Assembly: GCF_002028545.1 (NCBI RefSeq)
Contig: NZ_MWPQ01000023.1
Coordinates: forward strand, 1 to 64,000
Direction of reading: 5' to 3'
Length of the DNA stretch: 64,000 bases
Origin: Nitrobacter vulgaris
GTDB taxonomy: Bacteria; Pseudomonadota; Alphaproteobacteria; Rhizobiales; Xanthobacteraceae
Notes under the pieces: generated by a model
Told to the model about the DNA's origin: nothing
Databases searched by the model: none
The model's input: the letters and a program-made list of their open reading frames with translations, nothing else
Translations under genes and position numbers: made by a program
Shown: positions 26,422-34,893 of the stretch, one piece after another
Layout of the letters: every line of letters starts with the position of its first letter
Numbering within the stretch: the first letter of the stretch is position 1

Positions 26422-28044
26422 ATGAATATTAGCGAGTTTCTAAAAGAAAATCGACGATTCTGGACATCCTCCACCCCGCCCAAGTCTGACCCGCCCAAGT
26501 CTGATCGCATCATAATTCTCGACCTTTATCATAATGCCAATGTGCACTCTCACCTGTTCGCGAATTGCGTCGTTGCAAAGTGCATACAGCACATATGGGG
26601 AGGTGAAATCGTCGGGATTTTCGCCGATGACTTTGGTGATGTTCAAAAGGCAGGCATTGAAGCGAACCAGGCGCTCGCTCGCTCGTTTGGCGTCAGTCGC
26701 TTCTGCAATATTTCCGAATTTCGCAATCGTCTCCTGTCTGATCCGGTTTGGTCGGCCAATGCGGAGAGTGACCTTCGCAGGCGACTGCAAGGCAAGTCGG
26801 GATCCTCGCTCCGGCAAGCAATTCGCTCATTGTCAGAACCGCAATCCCCACGATGCGGCCTTCTGATTTACAACGAATTTCTGAGACGATTTGGCTTCGG
26901 CACCATCGACAATCTGCGCGACGAACTGATCGCAGTTGCAAAGCTCGTGTTGGCCGACTACGAAGCCCTTCCCATGATGTTTGGAAAGTCCCCGGTTCAA
27001 GCGAGTGTATTGGGGCACATTTGCTATTCGGTATCGGGACAGCTGGCTGATTTTGCGGCCATGCACGGCGCGTCAACATTCCTAGTAGAACAGTACATCC
27101 CGATTGCTGTTACGCGATATCGGGATCTGACCGACTTGTCGTCCGGTCTTCCCGGCGACTGGAAGGAGATGCTGGAAAGGTACGTTTTCGATCAAGCTTT
27201 ACTGGATGATTCCAGGCTTGACCTGTTCGGCGGCGCTGTTGAAGGCACACTGGCGCGGACGATCGAGCCGCTATTGAACCGTGATGTTGTTGATCAGCTG
27301 CCGGCTTCTCGCGAGGCATTCCTTGAGAGCTGCGGTGTCAACCCCGAAAATCCTACGGTCTGTGTATTTGCGCATGTGTTTCAGGACGCCCCGCTGACGC
27401 GGCCCAGGCAACTCTCGGACGATTACTGGCAAGCTGTTGTCGACGTCGTCGATCTTGCGCGGCAACTGACGCATCTCAACCTGGTTATCAAGCCGCATCC
27501 GCTGAACGACAGCCATGATTGGAAAGGTTCGTGGAATACGCTGCGTGAATACTGTGCCGACATCAGGAATATCGGATTCGCAGATGGCGCCCTCAGCGCT
27601 GGTGAGGTCATGAAGCATTGCGATGCCGGTCTCACGGTTCGTGGAACGGTTCTCTACGAAATGGCCGCGGCTGGACATAGAATGATCGCGACGGGTGAAG
27701 ATAAGTTTTCTGGCCTTGGTATTATCGAGGAGGCGTCCAGCATGGAAGCTCTGAGAAGTATTCTGTTAGATGTGTCGCGAAAGGCTTGGTCGATGCCGCA
27801 GGATCAGCGTCGGCGCGCCGTGGCTTATTCCTACTGCATGCTCCAGGGATTTCGCAGTAAATCGATTTTAGTTCCCGATAAGCGCTGGGATCCTGAAGAA
27901 TATTTTCGCAGTGCGACGCTGGCGTTGTCGAATTTTAGATTGGAAGAAGATCCCCTCTTCATAAATCTCAAGTCGTTTCTCCAAGATGACCTGCCAATGC
28001 TGGTTTCGAAAGAGGCATTTCCCGTGGTTAGTTCGAAGCGGTAG
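26422..28044 (+). CDS. Glycosyltransferase-like (capsule-polysaccharide-type) protein
   Basis: This is a 540-residue soluble protein. The C-terminal half looks GT-B-like and resembles capsule-polysaccharide/CDP-glycerol-type transferases: TVCVFAHVFQDAPLT near 315, LVIKPHPLNDSHDWKGSW near 355, then GEVMKHCDAGLTVRGTVLYEMAAAGHRMIATG. The N-terminal half is not recognised. No membrane helix is visible. Placed directly after pseBC it is a good candidate for transferring the nonulosonate, or another sugar of this locus, to its acceptor. A 15-base tandem duplication near codon 20 repeats PPKSD. Confidence 0.55.
   Translation: MNISEFLKENRRFWTSSTPPKSDPPKSDRIIILDLYHNANVHSHLFANCVVAKCIQHIWGGEIVGIFADDFGDVQKAGIEANQALARSFGVSRFCNISEFRNRLLSDPVWSANAESDLRRRLQGKSGSSLRQAIRSLSEPQSPRCGLLIYNEFLRRFGFGTIDNLRDELIAVAKLVLADYEALPMMFGKSPVQASVLGHICYSVSGQLADFAAMHGASTFLVEQYIPIAVTRYRDLTDLSSGLPGDWKEMLERYVFDQALLDDSRLDLFGGAVEGTLARTIEPLLNRDVVDQLPASREAFLESCGVNPENPTVCVFAHVFQDAPLTRPRQLSDDYWQAVVDVVDLARQLTHLNLVIKPHPLNDSHDWKGSWNTLREYCADIRNIGFADGALSAGEVMKHCDAGLTVRGTVLYEMAAAGHRMIATGEDKFSGLGIIEEASSMEALRSILLDVSRKAWSMPQDQRRRAVAYSYCMLQGFRSKSILVPDKRWDPEEYFRSATLALSNFRLEEDPLFINLKSFLQDDLPMLVSKEAFPVVSSKR
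26475..26504 (+). repeat. Perfect 15-bp tandem duplication inside the glycosyltransferase-like gene
   Basis: The unit CCCGCCCAAGTCTGA occurs twice in direct succession (26475-26489 and 26490-26504). It keeps the frame and duplicates Pro-Pro-Lys-Ser-Asp. Confidence 0.85.
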
Positions 28045-28100
28045 GATTAATCTTTTCCGGTCTCTGTTCAACCGACGTTAGCGGCGCCATGGCGGGACCG

Positions 28101-29156
28101 TCACGCGATCGCTGACCACTTTAGCGCTTCACCATAGGCGATGTCGCGCGCGGCGGTGCGGCCGATGACATCGGGTAGATGCTTTGGTGGCAGGCCAAAG
28201 CCGGGCCGGATGACGCGGATGTTCTCCCTCGTCAGAGGCTCCCCCGCCTTGATCGGCTTGACTGCGTAGATCGAACGGCGAAACCGCATGTTGGCCTTCT
28301 CGCTCTGGACGGGGCCATAGCCGACAGATCCGAGCGCCGACCATGCCGACTTGCAATCGTCGACCAGTCGCTTGAACTCGTGCGGTTCGAGCGAAAACGC
28401 GGCGTCCGGACCACCGTCGGCGCGCGAGATCGTAAAATGCTTCTCGATTATGGAGCCGCCCAGCGCGATCGAAGCGACGCAGGCGGCGGAGCCCGGTGCA
28501 TGATCGGAAAGGCCGGACACGGCGTTGAAGGTCTGGCCGAGATGCGCCACCGTGCGCACATTCGCTTCCTCGATCGGAGCCGGGTAGGCACTGGTACAGT
28601 GCAGCAGCGCGATGCCGCCGGCGCCGTTGTTGCGCGCTGTTTCGACCGCCTCCTGAATCTCGCCGAGATTGGCCATCCCGGTCGAGATGATCATCGGTTT
28701 GCCCCGTTTGGCGACATATTTGATCAGCGGCAGGTCAATCAACTCGAACGATGCGATCTTGTAGGCGGGAGCATCGAGCCCTGCGAGCAGGTCGACGGCG
28801 GTCTCGTCAAAGGGACTGGAGAAGATCGTGATCCCAAGCTCACGCGCCTTCGCGAACATTTGCCCATGCCATTCATATGGCGTGTAAGCCTGCTGGTAGA
28901 GCTGGTGGAGCCTGTAGCCATCCCACAGGCCACCCTTGATCAAAAACTCCTCGCCATCGTGAGGAATGGTCATCGTGTCGGCCGTATAGGTCTGGATCTT
29001 GATCGCGTCAGCGCCGGCGGCGGCGGCGGCTTCGATCAGCTCCAGCGCCTTCAAAAGCTTGCCGTTATGGTTCGCCGACAGTTCGGCGATGATGTAAGGA
29101 GGACAGTCCGGGCCGATCTTGCGCCCCGCAATGATGAGGTCCGGGCTCTGCATCAC
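28101..29156 (-). CDS. pseI: Pseudaminic acid synthase, PseI (NeuB family)
   Basis: This 351-residue NeuB-type enzyme condenses the 6-deoxy-diaminohexose with phosphoenolpyruvate to pseudaminic acid. The TIM barrel (about 15-270) shows YIIAELSANHNG, ADAIKIQTYTADTMT, FSSPFDETAVDLL, KIASFE and the HFTISR segment. The C-terminal SAF antifreeze-like domain (about 290-350) includes KAGEPLTRENIRVIRPG. TADTMT fits PseI better than the sialic-acid enzyme. It is encoded on the strand opposite to pseBC, last in a minus-strand group. Confidence 0.92.
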   Translation of the reverse strand: MMQSPDLIIAGRKIGPDCPPYIIAELSANHNGKLLKALELIEAAAAAGADAIKIQTYTADTMTIPHDGEEFLIKGGLWDGYRLHQLYQQAYTPYEWHGQMFAKARELGITIFSSPFDETAVDLLAGLDAPAYKIASFELIDLPLIKYVAKRGKPMIISTGMANLGEIQEAVETARNNGAGGIALLHCTSAYPAPIEEANVRTVAHLGQTFNAVSGLSDHAPGSAACVASIALGGSIIEKHFTISRADGGPDAAFSLEPHEFKRLVDDCKSAWSALGSVGYGPVQSEKANMRFRRSIYAVKPIKAGEPLTRENIRVIRPGFGLPPKHLPDVIGRTAARDIAYGEALKWSAIA

Positions 29157-29311
29157 AATTTACGCTCCTGGTGCGAACTGGAAGTCTCGGTTCGCAGCAA
29201 CGCTGCCGCTTGGCGGAAACGACCGCCTCGGCAGCCGGTTTTACGAGGTTTGCGCGGCGCAGATCAAAGCTGCATCGGGGCTGCCGCGGGTTTTGACGAT
29301 TTTCATAAGTA

Positions 29312-30034
29312 TTACAAGCCGGCATGCATGAGAGCATCCAGAAGGGCGGCGGAAACAGCGCCCAACGAGCCAGCCCGGTCGCGCCGAAAGGCCCCCAACT
29401 CTGCGGGTGCAACGATCTCAAGTTCAGAATATTCACGATTCTCAAGCGCCGCGAAGCGCTGCTGGATTTGCGCAGCCGGGGAGGCAGTCGCGAGCATGAT
29501 TCCGACGTCGGTGACGTGGCTTTGCGGATCCTCGACGAGCGCGACGGCTCTGGAATGCTCCGACAGCTCGGACGCTCCGATGCCGGTTTCTTGCTCAAGT
29601 TCGATCAGAATGCATCGTTCGAGGCTCACCTGTCCGGCCGGCCCGACTGCCGCGTCGTCAACGCCGCCGGACGGCACCAGCTCCCAGCACCCGGCGTCCA
29701 TCTCGGAGCGAGCGCTGCGCCGGCCGAATAAGACGCCATCCGGACAAGATAGGATACCTGTGACGGCGAGCGGCTTGATCCTCAGCGCGGCATGAAGGCT
29801 CGGCTCGCGCCGTTGTGCGAGGAAGTAGCGGTATTCCGAAATCCAGCCGACGATCGTTTTGGCGTCACAATAATCGACGCTGAACAATCGCCCGTTGTGG
29901 AGATCGCGGGAGCGTAGCTCCTTCTCGCGCTGCCAGATTTCATCCACGCGTGCCTCGATGTTCGGGCCGATGGTTGGCGGTGCCGCTCCCAGCGTTACTC
30001 TCGGCTCCGACTGAAGCAGATGAACATTCAGCAT
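29312..30034 (-). CDS. NUDIX-domain protein of the pseudaminic acid locus
   Basis: The ATG at 30034 gives 240 residues; a longer frame to 30205 lies inside the neighbouring HAD gene. The central part carries a NUDIX-like box (GGVDDAAVGPAGQVSLERCILIELEQETG, about residues 120-150). The usual REL-x-EE core is altered to IEL-x-QE, so hydrolase activity may be changed. The N-terminal 80 residues are unassigned. It overlaps the HAD gene by seven bases. Its role in nonulosonate metabolism is inferred from position. Confidence 0.6.
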   Translation of the reverse strand: MLNVHLLQSEPRVTLGAAPPTIGPNIEARVDEIWQREKELRSRDLHNGRLFSVDYCDAKTIVGWISEYRYFLAQRREPSLHAALRIKPLAVTGILSCPDGVLFGRRSARSEMDAGCWELVPSGGVDDAAVGPAGQVSLERCILIELEQETGIGASELSEHSRAVALVEDPQSHVTDVGIMLATASPAAQIQQRFAALENREYSELEIVAPAELGAFRRDRAGSLGAVSAALLDALMHAGL

Positions 30035-30693
30035 GCCGATATTCTTCCAAGGAGGTCGGTGAGACGTTCGATGAACGCGACCTGACCGGGCCATCCGGCG
30101 CGATTGTTCGGTGGCGCCAATGCCCACGTTTTGAGCCCCGCGGCAACTGCCGACATCGCCCCGATGCGGGAATCCTCGACGGCATGCGACAGGGCGGCCG
30201 AGCAATTCAGCCGCCTCAATGCCCTGACGTAGGGTTCGGCCGCGGGCTTGCCTGCGTTCACCTCATCGCCGCCGACGACATCGTCGATCTCGTCGGCAAG
30301 CCCTCCGAATGCGAGCCATCTTTGCGCGGACAATTTAGGTGACGACGTCACTACGGCGATCTTCAACCCGCATGCGCGGGCGTGCGCCAGCAATTCATGT
30401 GCGCCGGCAGCGGGACGCACGCTCTGCTGCGCCTGCGACACCATGGCCGAGTATTTTTGCAGGAGATCGGCCGGTGTTCCGGGCAGCTTGTGAGCCATCC
30501 TCAGCCGTTCGATAATCTCGCCAAGCGGCGGTCCGTTGAGCCGCTGAAACTCGACCTCGTCGCCGCTCGCGCCGAAGGAGGCGAGAAAGGAATAATAGAC
30601 GTTTTTCAGCGCCGTCAGGCTGTCAGCGAGCGTGCCGTCAAGATCCAGAAAGAGGCCGCCGTGGAGCGGGCTGGCGTCAGTTTCCAGCATCAA
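30028..30693 (-). CDS. HAD-superfamily phosphatase
   Basis: This 221-residue phosphoglycolate-phosphatase-like HAD hydrolase has motif I FLDLDGTLADS (residues 15-25), motif II VVTSSPK (about 115) and motif III/IV GKPAAEPY with VEDSRIGAMSA. It overlaps its neighbours by seven and four bases, so it belongs to the minus-strand operon 31511-29312. It may dephosphorylate a sugar phosphate of the glycan pathway; the substrate is not determinable. Confidence 0.82.
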   Translation of the reverse strand: MMLETDASPLHGGLFLDLDGTLADSLTALKNVYYSFLASFGASGDEVEFQRLNGPPLGEIIERLRMAHKLPGTPADLLQKYSAMVSQAQQSVRPAAGAHELLAHARACGLKIAVVTSSPKLSAQRWLAFGGLADEIDDVVGGDEVNAGKPAAEPYVRALRRLNCSAALSHAVEDSRIGAMSAVAAGLKTWALAPPNNRAGWPGQVAFIERLTDLLGRISAC

Positions 30694-31511
30694 GGTTTCC
30701 GACAGACAAACATCCGGCCTTGCCCAAATGCGCCGAATGCGTTCGATATCTCCGCCGATACCGCTATGTTGAGCCGGGTTGCTGCGTGGACCAGCGGATG
30801 GTCGTAATCTACGGTGCCCCCATTGATGGCCGGGACCAGCACATAGAGCATCAGGTCGTGAAGCGAAATGAAATCCTCGATCTCGACCTCAAGGCCGAGC
30901 GTTTTGAGGTGCGGCAGGATGCATGTTTCGTCGAAGAACAAGTTGAATGCGGCGGGCGTGCGCGCGGGCAGGTCCAGCAGGGTGCGGCAATGATTTTGCC
31001 GATCATAGGTCGCCATCGAATTCTCGATCATGATCAGATGTCCACCCTCCCGCACCCTTGCGGCAAGGTCGGTGATGGCACGCATCTGCAGGTCGACCGA
31101 TTCGATGTTAATCAGGCAGCGATCGGTAAAAACGACATCGTATTGCGCCCGCAATCCCGAGGCCGCCGAAAGTTCGAGCGCATTGCCGATTCGGAAGCTG
31201 GACCTGTCCTGGAAGCCGTTGGCAACGGCGGCTTCACGCGCGGCGTCGATCATTTCCGCGGTATAGTCGATGCCGTCGAGTTGCATGCGCGGGAATTTTG
31301 CGGCAAGGCCGAAGCAGTTCAAGCCATTGCCGCAGCCGACTTCGAGAACGTGTGCCGGCGCATTGCCGAGCCCGATCGTAGACATCCGGCGCGCCAATGC
31401 GTCGATCTCGAGCATCTTCGCGGTTCCGGTTCTGGTGGTGGCGCCGAGCGCGGTGCCGAATTTCGATGCCCAGTCCCGCCAATGAGCCCTGACCTGCTCG
31501 CGATCCATCAT
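30690..31511 (-). CDS. Class I SAM-dependent methyltransferase
   Basis: This 273-residue protein has a Rossmann-type SAM site LEVGCGNGLNCFGLA (about residues 56-70), motif II GIDYTAEMI and a post-motif DVVFTDRCLINIE. The C-terminal region (about 170-270) probably binds the acceptor. It is the first gene of the minus-strand operon, divergent from the Pse-associated methylase gene. It may methylate a nonulosonate or another glycan sugar. Confidence 0.8.
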   Translation of the reverse strand: MMDREQVRAHWRDWASKFGTALGATTRTGTAKMLEIDALARRMSTIGLGNAPAHVLEVGCGNGLNCFGLAAKFPRMQLDGIDYTAEMIDAAREAAVANGFQDRSSFRIGNALELSAASGLRAQYDVVFTDRCLINIESVDLQMRAITDLAARVREGGHLIMIENSMATYDRQNHCRTLLDLPARTPAAFNLFFDETCILPHLKTLGLEVEIEDFISLHDLMLYVLVPAINGGTVDYDHPLVHAATRLNIAVSAEISNAFGAFGQGRMFVCRKP

Positions 31512-31693
31512 AGCCCTTCCATCTGCCTCTTCCTCGGCTCGCCTGACATTGCCGGGGGTTTATTCTCCTGCGTGCCCGGAGCCAATGAAAGGAACGTTAG
31601 TCTTCCGCAGGTTCGTGACGACAGCATATACAATGATCCGCCGCTCGTTTTAGTTGTAGTAATGACGTGAAACTTCAAGGGGAACCAGCACAT

Positions 31694-32314
31694 ATGACCC
31701 AGATCACAGCACAGGAGGAGTTCTGGGCCGGGGAGTTTGGCGACAACTACATCGAGCGGAATCAAAGTCAGGACGTGCTGGCCGCCAAGACCGCGATGTT
31801 TGCCCGGATTGTCCGGCGATGCAGTAACGTCCGGTCGGTTCGAGAGCTTGGCGCCAACATCGGCCTTAATATCCTGGCCCTCAAGACCCTGCTTCCAGAC
31901 GCAGCGTTCCAGGCCATCGAAATAAACAGCCTGGCCTTCGAAAGGCTGGCGACGATACCCGGAATAGCTGCTTCCAATACGACGTTGTTCGAACCGGTCG
32001 GGTGGTCGAGCGTCGATCTTGCGTTTACCGCCGGTGTTCTGATCCACCTCAATCCCGACATGCTGCCGGTGGCTTATGAAAGGCTCCATGAGGCCAGCAA
32101 TCGCTATGTCCTCGTGGCGGAATACTACAATCCCTCCGTGGTCGAGATCAGCTATCGCGGTCACAGCGGGCGTTTGTGGAAGCGGGATTTCGCTGGCGAG
32201 ATGATGGACAAATACCCTGATTTAAAGCTTGTCGATTACGGGTTTATCTATCATCGGGACCCAGCATTCCCTGCTGACGACCTGACGTGGTTCCTGATGG
32301 AAAAGCGGGCCTGA
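31694..32314 (+). CDS. Pseudaminic-acid-biosynthesis-associated methylase
   Basis: The ATG at 31694 is chosen because AGGGGA lies upstream and the product begins TQITAQEEFWAGEFGDNYIERN, the usual start of this family. The 206-residue protein has a SAM site ELGANIGLNILAL (Gly-poor variant) and motif FTAGVLIHLNPD. The family is known from pseudaminic acid loci and is thought to methylate the nonulosonate or a linked sugar. The downstream nucleotidyltransferase gene follows 158 bases later on the same strand. Confidence 0.85.
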   Translation: MTQITAQEEFWAGEFGDNYIERNQSQDVLAAKTAMFARIVRRCSNVRSVRELGANIGLNILALKTLLPDAAFQAIEINSLAFERLATIPGIAASNTTLFEPVGWSSVDLAFTAGVLIHLNPDMLPVAYERLHEASNRYVLVAEYYNPSVVEISYRGHSGRLWKRDFAGEMMDKYPDLKLVDYGFIYHRDPAFPADDLTWFLMEKRA

Positions 32315-32472
32315 TTAATCAGCCAAAATGGCATCAGCGGGTCGTTGTGATCTGCACTCCGCACAACGCCAAGGTATTGGCTCGTGGTGGTACAGAGGGA
32401 CCATGCTGTCGAATATGCTGAGTACTCCAAGGAGTCGGTATAAAACGGAACGACAGCTAGCGGTTCTCTCCG

Positions 32473-33198
32473 ATGCCAAATGAAGTCGTCATCATCACTC
32501 AGGCGCGCATGACGAGCACCCGCCTTCCGGGCAAGATCTTGATGCGCGCCGGGGAGCGCACACTTCTCGAAACGCATCTCGATCGCCTCGCCGACGTCGG
32601 CGTGCCCGTGATTGTCGCGACGACAACGAATCTCTCCGATGGTCCCGTCGTCGAGCTCTGCGCCGCACTCGACGTTCCGGTATTTCGTGGCAGTGAGAAT
32701 GACGTACTGGAACGTTACCGAGGAGCGGCGCGGGCACACGAGGCGCGCCACGTGATCCGCGTGACGTCGGATTGCCCGCTCATCTGTCCAGACGTGATTC
32801 GCGCCGGCCTCGACATCTATTCGGGCCTGAAGAGCGAGTCCATTTATCTCTCGAACGGCGAAAAGCGGACCTACCCTCGCGGCATGGATTTCGAAATTTT
32901 TTCCCGACGCTCACTCGACGTCGCCGCGGAGAATGCCAGGCTTCCGTCCGAGCGCGAGCATGTGACAGGTTATATCCGCACGTCGATGCCGGATATCCGT
33001 CACGAATACTGCACGGATGAAGAAGATCTCAGCGACTGGCGCATCACGGTCGACACCGACGACGACTTCAAACTCGCCAAACTTTTGATTGAAGATCATC
33101 ATGCGGCCGAGATGGACTACCCGGGCTTAAAGGCTTTGCTGAAAGCGCATCCGGAGCTCATGAAAATCAACTCTCACATTCAACAGAAACTGATCTAA
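32473..33198 (+). CDS. SpsF/acylneuraminate-cytidylyltransferase-like nucleotidyltransferase
   Basis: This 241-residue protein begins VVIITQARMTSTRLPGKIL, the nucleotide-binding loop of the SpsF/CMP-NeuNAc synthetase superfamily. VTSDCPLICPDV follows near residue 98, with an Asp-rich region ITVDTDDD near 195. In this locus it is the only candidate for activation of pseudaminic acid to CMP-Pse, the role of PseF. It looks closer to SpsF than to classical PseF, so the assignment is inference. Confidence 0.7.
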   Translation: MPNEVVIITQARMTSTRLPGKILMRAGERTLLETHLDRLADVGVPVIVATTTNLSDGPVVELCAALDVPVFRGSENDVLERYRGAARAHEARHVIRVTSDCPLICPDVIRAGLDIYSGLKSESIYLSNGEKRTYPRGMDFEIFSRRSLDVAAENARLPSEREHVTGYIRTSMPDIRHEYCTDEEDLSDWRITVDTDDDFKLAKLLIEDHHAAEMDYPGLKALLKAHPELMKINSHIQQKLI

Positions 33199-33281
33199 GG
33201 AATTGGAAAGACCCAGCGGATATCACAAGAGTATGCGCGCACCTTGCGTCCCAGGATCAAAAAATTGCCGCCGAGACCGGC

Positions 33282-33484
33282 TGTCCCTGTCGGAAACCTA
33301 ATCCGGCTGGCAACTGAGGTCGAATCGCGCAATGCTTCGGTCTTATGAGAGAAGCTTGCAGCTTGGTCTGGTTGGCGCTGGTCGGATTGTTCCGGTCGAC
33401 GGGCCTCGCTGGAAGCCGAGATAACGTGCCATTCTGGGCGGACTGCATCACCGCTATGCCCGTGTTAAGTTTTCGGTACACACA
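33282..33484 (+). mobile_element. 203-bp internally deleted IS481-like derivative (MITE-like)
   Basis: It begins with the 32-base left end also found at 15953 and ends with TCGGTACACACA. In between, 33338-33415 gives the start of a transposase (MREACSLVWLALVGLFRSTG). This is joined to a C-terminal scrap (AILGGLHHRYARV in the frame after 33426). The flanking bases do not show a clear target duplication. It lies 84 bases after the last gene of the pseudaminic acid locus. Confidence 0.65.
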
Positions 33485-33597
33485 GGAGGTCGTCGAAGTC
33501 CGGTCTCTACAGTAAATCTAATCTTGCGGTCTCAGCATCTTGCGGATCATCTCCGCGACGAGGTTATGGGCAGGATTATTGTCGAAGAACGCCGGAA

Positions 33598-33628
33598 AGG
33601 CCCTTTCATTTCAATTCGGAAAGGGCCT
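33598..33628. repeat. Perfect 10-bp hairpin
   Basis: AGGCCCTTTC (33598-33607) and GAAAGGGCCT (33619-33628) form a perfect stem around an 11-base AT-rich loop. There is no T-run on the + strand and only a weak one on the - strand, so terminator function is uncertain. It lies beside the IS30 remnant. Confidence 0.5.
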
Positions 33629-33749
33629 GATTCTAGACTTATGTTTGAATGGAACGAAAACCTCCAGTTCGCGACTTTTCCTACTGGCGCTGCGCTTTGG
33701 CGAAGCTCCGTGGCGATGAACCGTTCCAGCATCGGCACGATCAGCCTGA

Positions 33750-34050
33750 CGGGATCGGCAACGGGCTGGCCGGTCTCGCTGGCGGGCACTTCAACATAGG
33801 CGACCGGATAGCGTGAAGCGGCAATGCACTGGCGAAGGCGGTGGGTTGAGAGGTTGTGAGATCGGTCTTGCGTGGGATGAAGCGGCGTATGCGACGTTCT
33901 GCCAGGGCGCATGCGGATCGCAGAAGAAGGTCGCGACCGCGAGATCGTGCCGCGCCAGGTGACAGGCGAACTCGGTGCCGTAGCACATTGGGAAGATAGC
34001 TCGGCCGTTTGCTGCGAGACGGATGCCGCTTTTCTTTTGAATGGGAGCGT
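33750..34050 (-). pseudogene. IS30-family transposase remnant
   Basis: On the minus strand frames give CYGTEFACHLARHDLAVATFFCDPHAPWQ and, after a shift, RRIRRFIPRKTDLTT, typical of the C-terminal catalytic part of IS30 transposases. Only a fragment with frameshifts remains. Coordinates are approximate. Confidence 0.65.
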
Positions 34051-34159
34051 GCTGTCCCTTGCCGTCAAGGCCATGCCCTTCGGGCGAAAGCGTCAGTCCG
34101 TGTAGTCGCTTCGCTTCCGGCCCCGCGCCGGATCCGGGCTTAAAGCATTGTCTCCGGAT

Positions 34160-34708
34160 CTAGCGTCGACCCGACGATGCGTGTGCCGATCCACTCACGA
34201 TGGGACCGCGAGGTGGGGCTCCGCCGGACGAGACGATAGGCCCCCGTGGTGGTGTCGCCGTTCCGCTCGACGAGACGGTGGGGCCTCGTGGCGGCGTTGC
34301 CGTATTGCCCGGCATATATGGATTTTGATAGCCGGGATCGCGGGGGCGGGGTGGGCGCCCAGCGCCCGGATCGTTGCGGTGGTCCTGATAGTGTCCAGCA
34401 CGGTGGTCTTGATAGTGCGGCGCACCTCGCGGCGTGAAGCTGTGGCCACAAAATGGAATGATGCACCTGATCCGCGTGCCTGAGCTGGCCGCGCCTCCGA
34501 AATTGTGATCCCCCTGCTGCGAACGATGATCCTGATAGTGATCGCCGCGATGATCTTGATAGTGATTGCTGTGCGGGTGTTGATAGCTTCCGATTCTTGG
34601 TGGTCTGCCGTCGCTACCAGCTTCCGCCATACCTGCAAAGGACAGGCTCGCTGCGATGGGGATCACGATGATTGCTATGTTCCGACAGACACGTGCGATG
34701 CCCAGCAT
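34160..34708 (-). CDS. Secreted low-complexity protein with HYQDHR and PPRGP repeats
   Basis: This 182-residue protein starts with a signal peptide (residues 1-30, ...SFAGMAEAG). The mature part holds four copies of HYQDHR, grouped two and two (about residues 48-62 and 97-112). Two cysteines are in RCIIPFCGH. At the C-terminus there are three PPRGP-[TI]-V-S units. The His/Asp/Arg-rich repeats could bind metal or acidic polymers; that is speculation. The family is not recognised. Confidence 0.6.
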   Translation of the reverse strand: MLGIARVCRNIAIIVIPIAASLSFAGMAEAGSDGRPPRIGSYQHPHSNHYQDHRGDHYQDHRSQQGDHNFGGAASSGTRIRCIIPFCGHSFTPRGAPHYQDHRAGHYQDHRNDPGAGRPPRPRDPGYQNPYMPGNTATPPRGPTVSSSGTATPPRGPIVSSGGAPPRGPIVSGSAHASSGRR

Positions 34709-34893
34709 GATCTTCTACCGTTTGGGAGGCTCTCATGACCAGGATAGCTTGGGTGCCCGATATCTGTCGTCCGCCGCACGGGGGATAGAGACCGAGGCGC
34801 CGTCGATTCCGTTTTTCTGCTGATGCGCATTTTCTACATGTTCGGAAGGTTGCTCTTGACAAATAGTATTTTCAGAAGAGTAGCGGGACCGCA

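Noticed and set aside
28179-29795. Long plus-strand frame of 538 codons opposite pseI and the NUDIX gene
   Set aside because: Shadow of two genes with clear domains; the predicted protein is low-complexity and unrecognisable.
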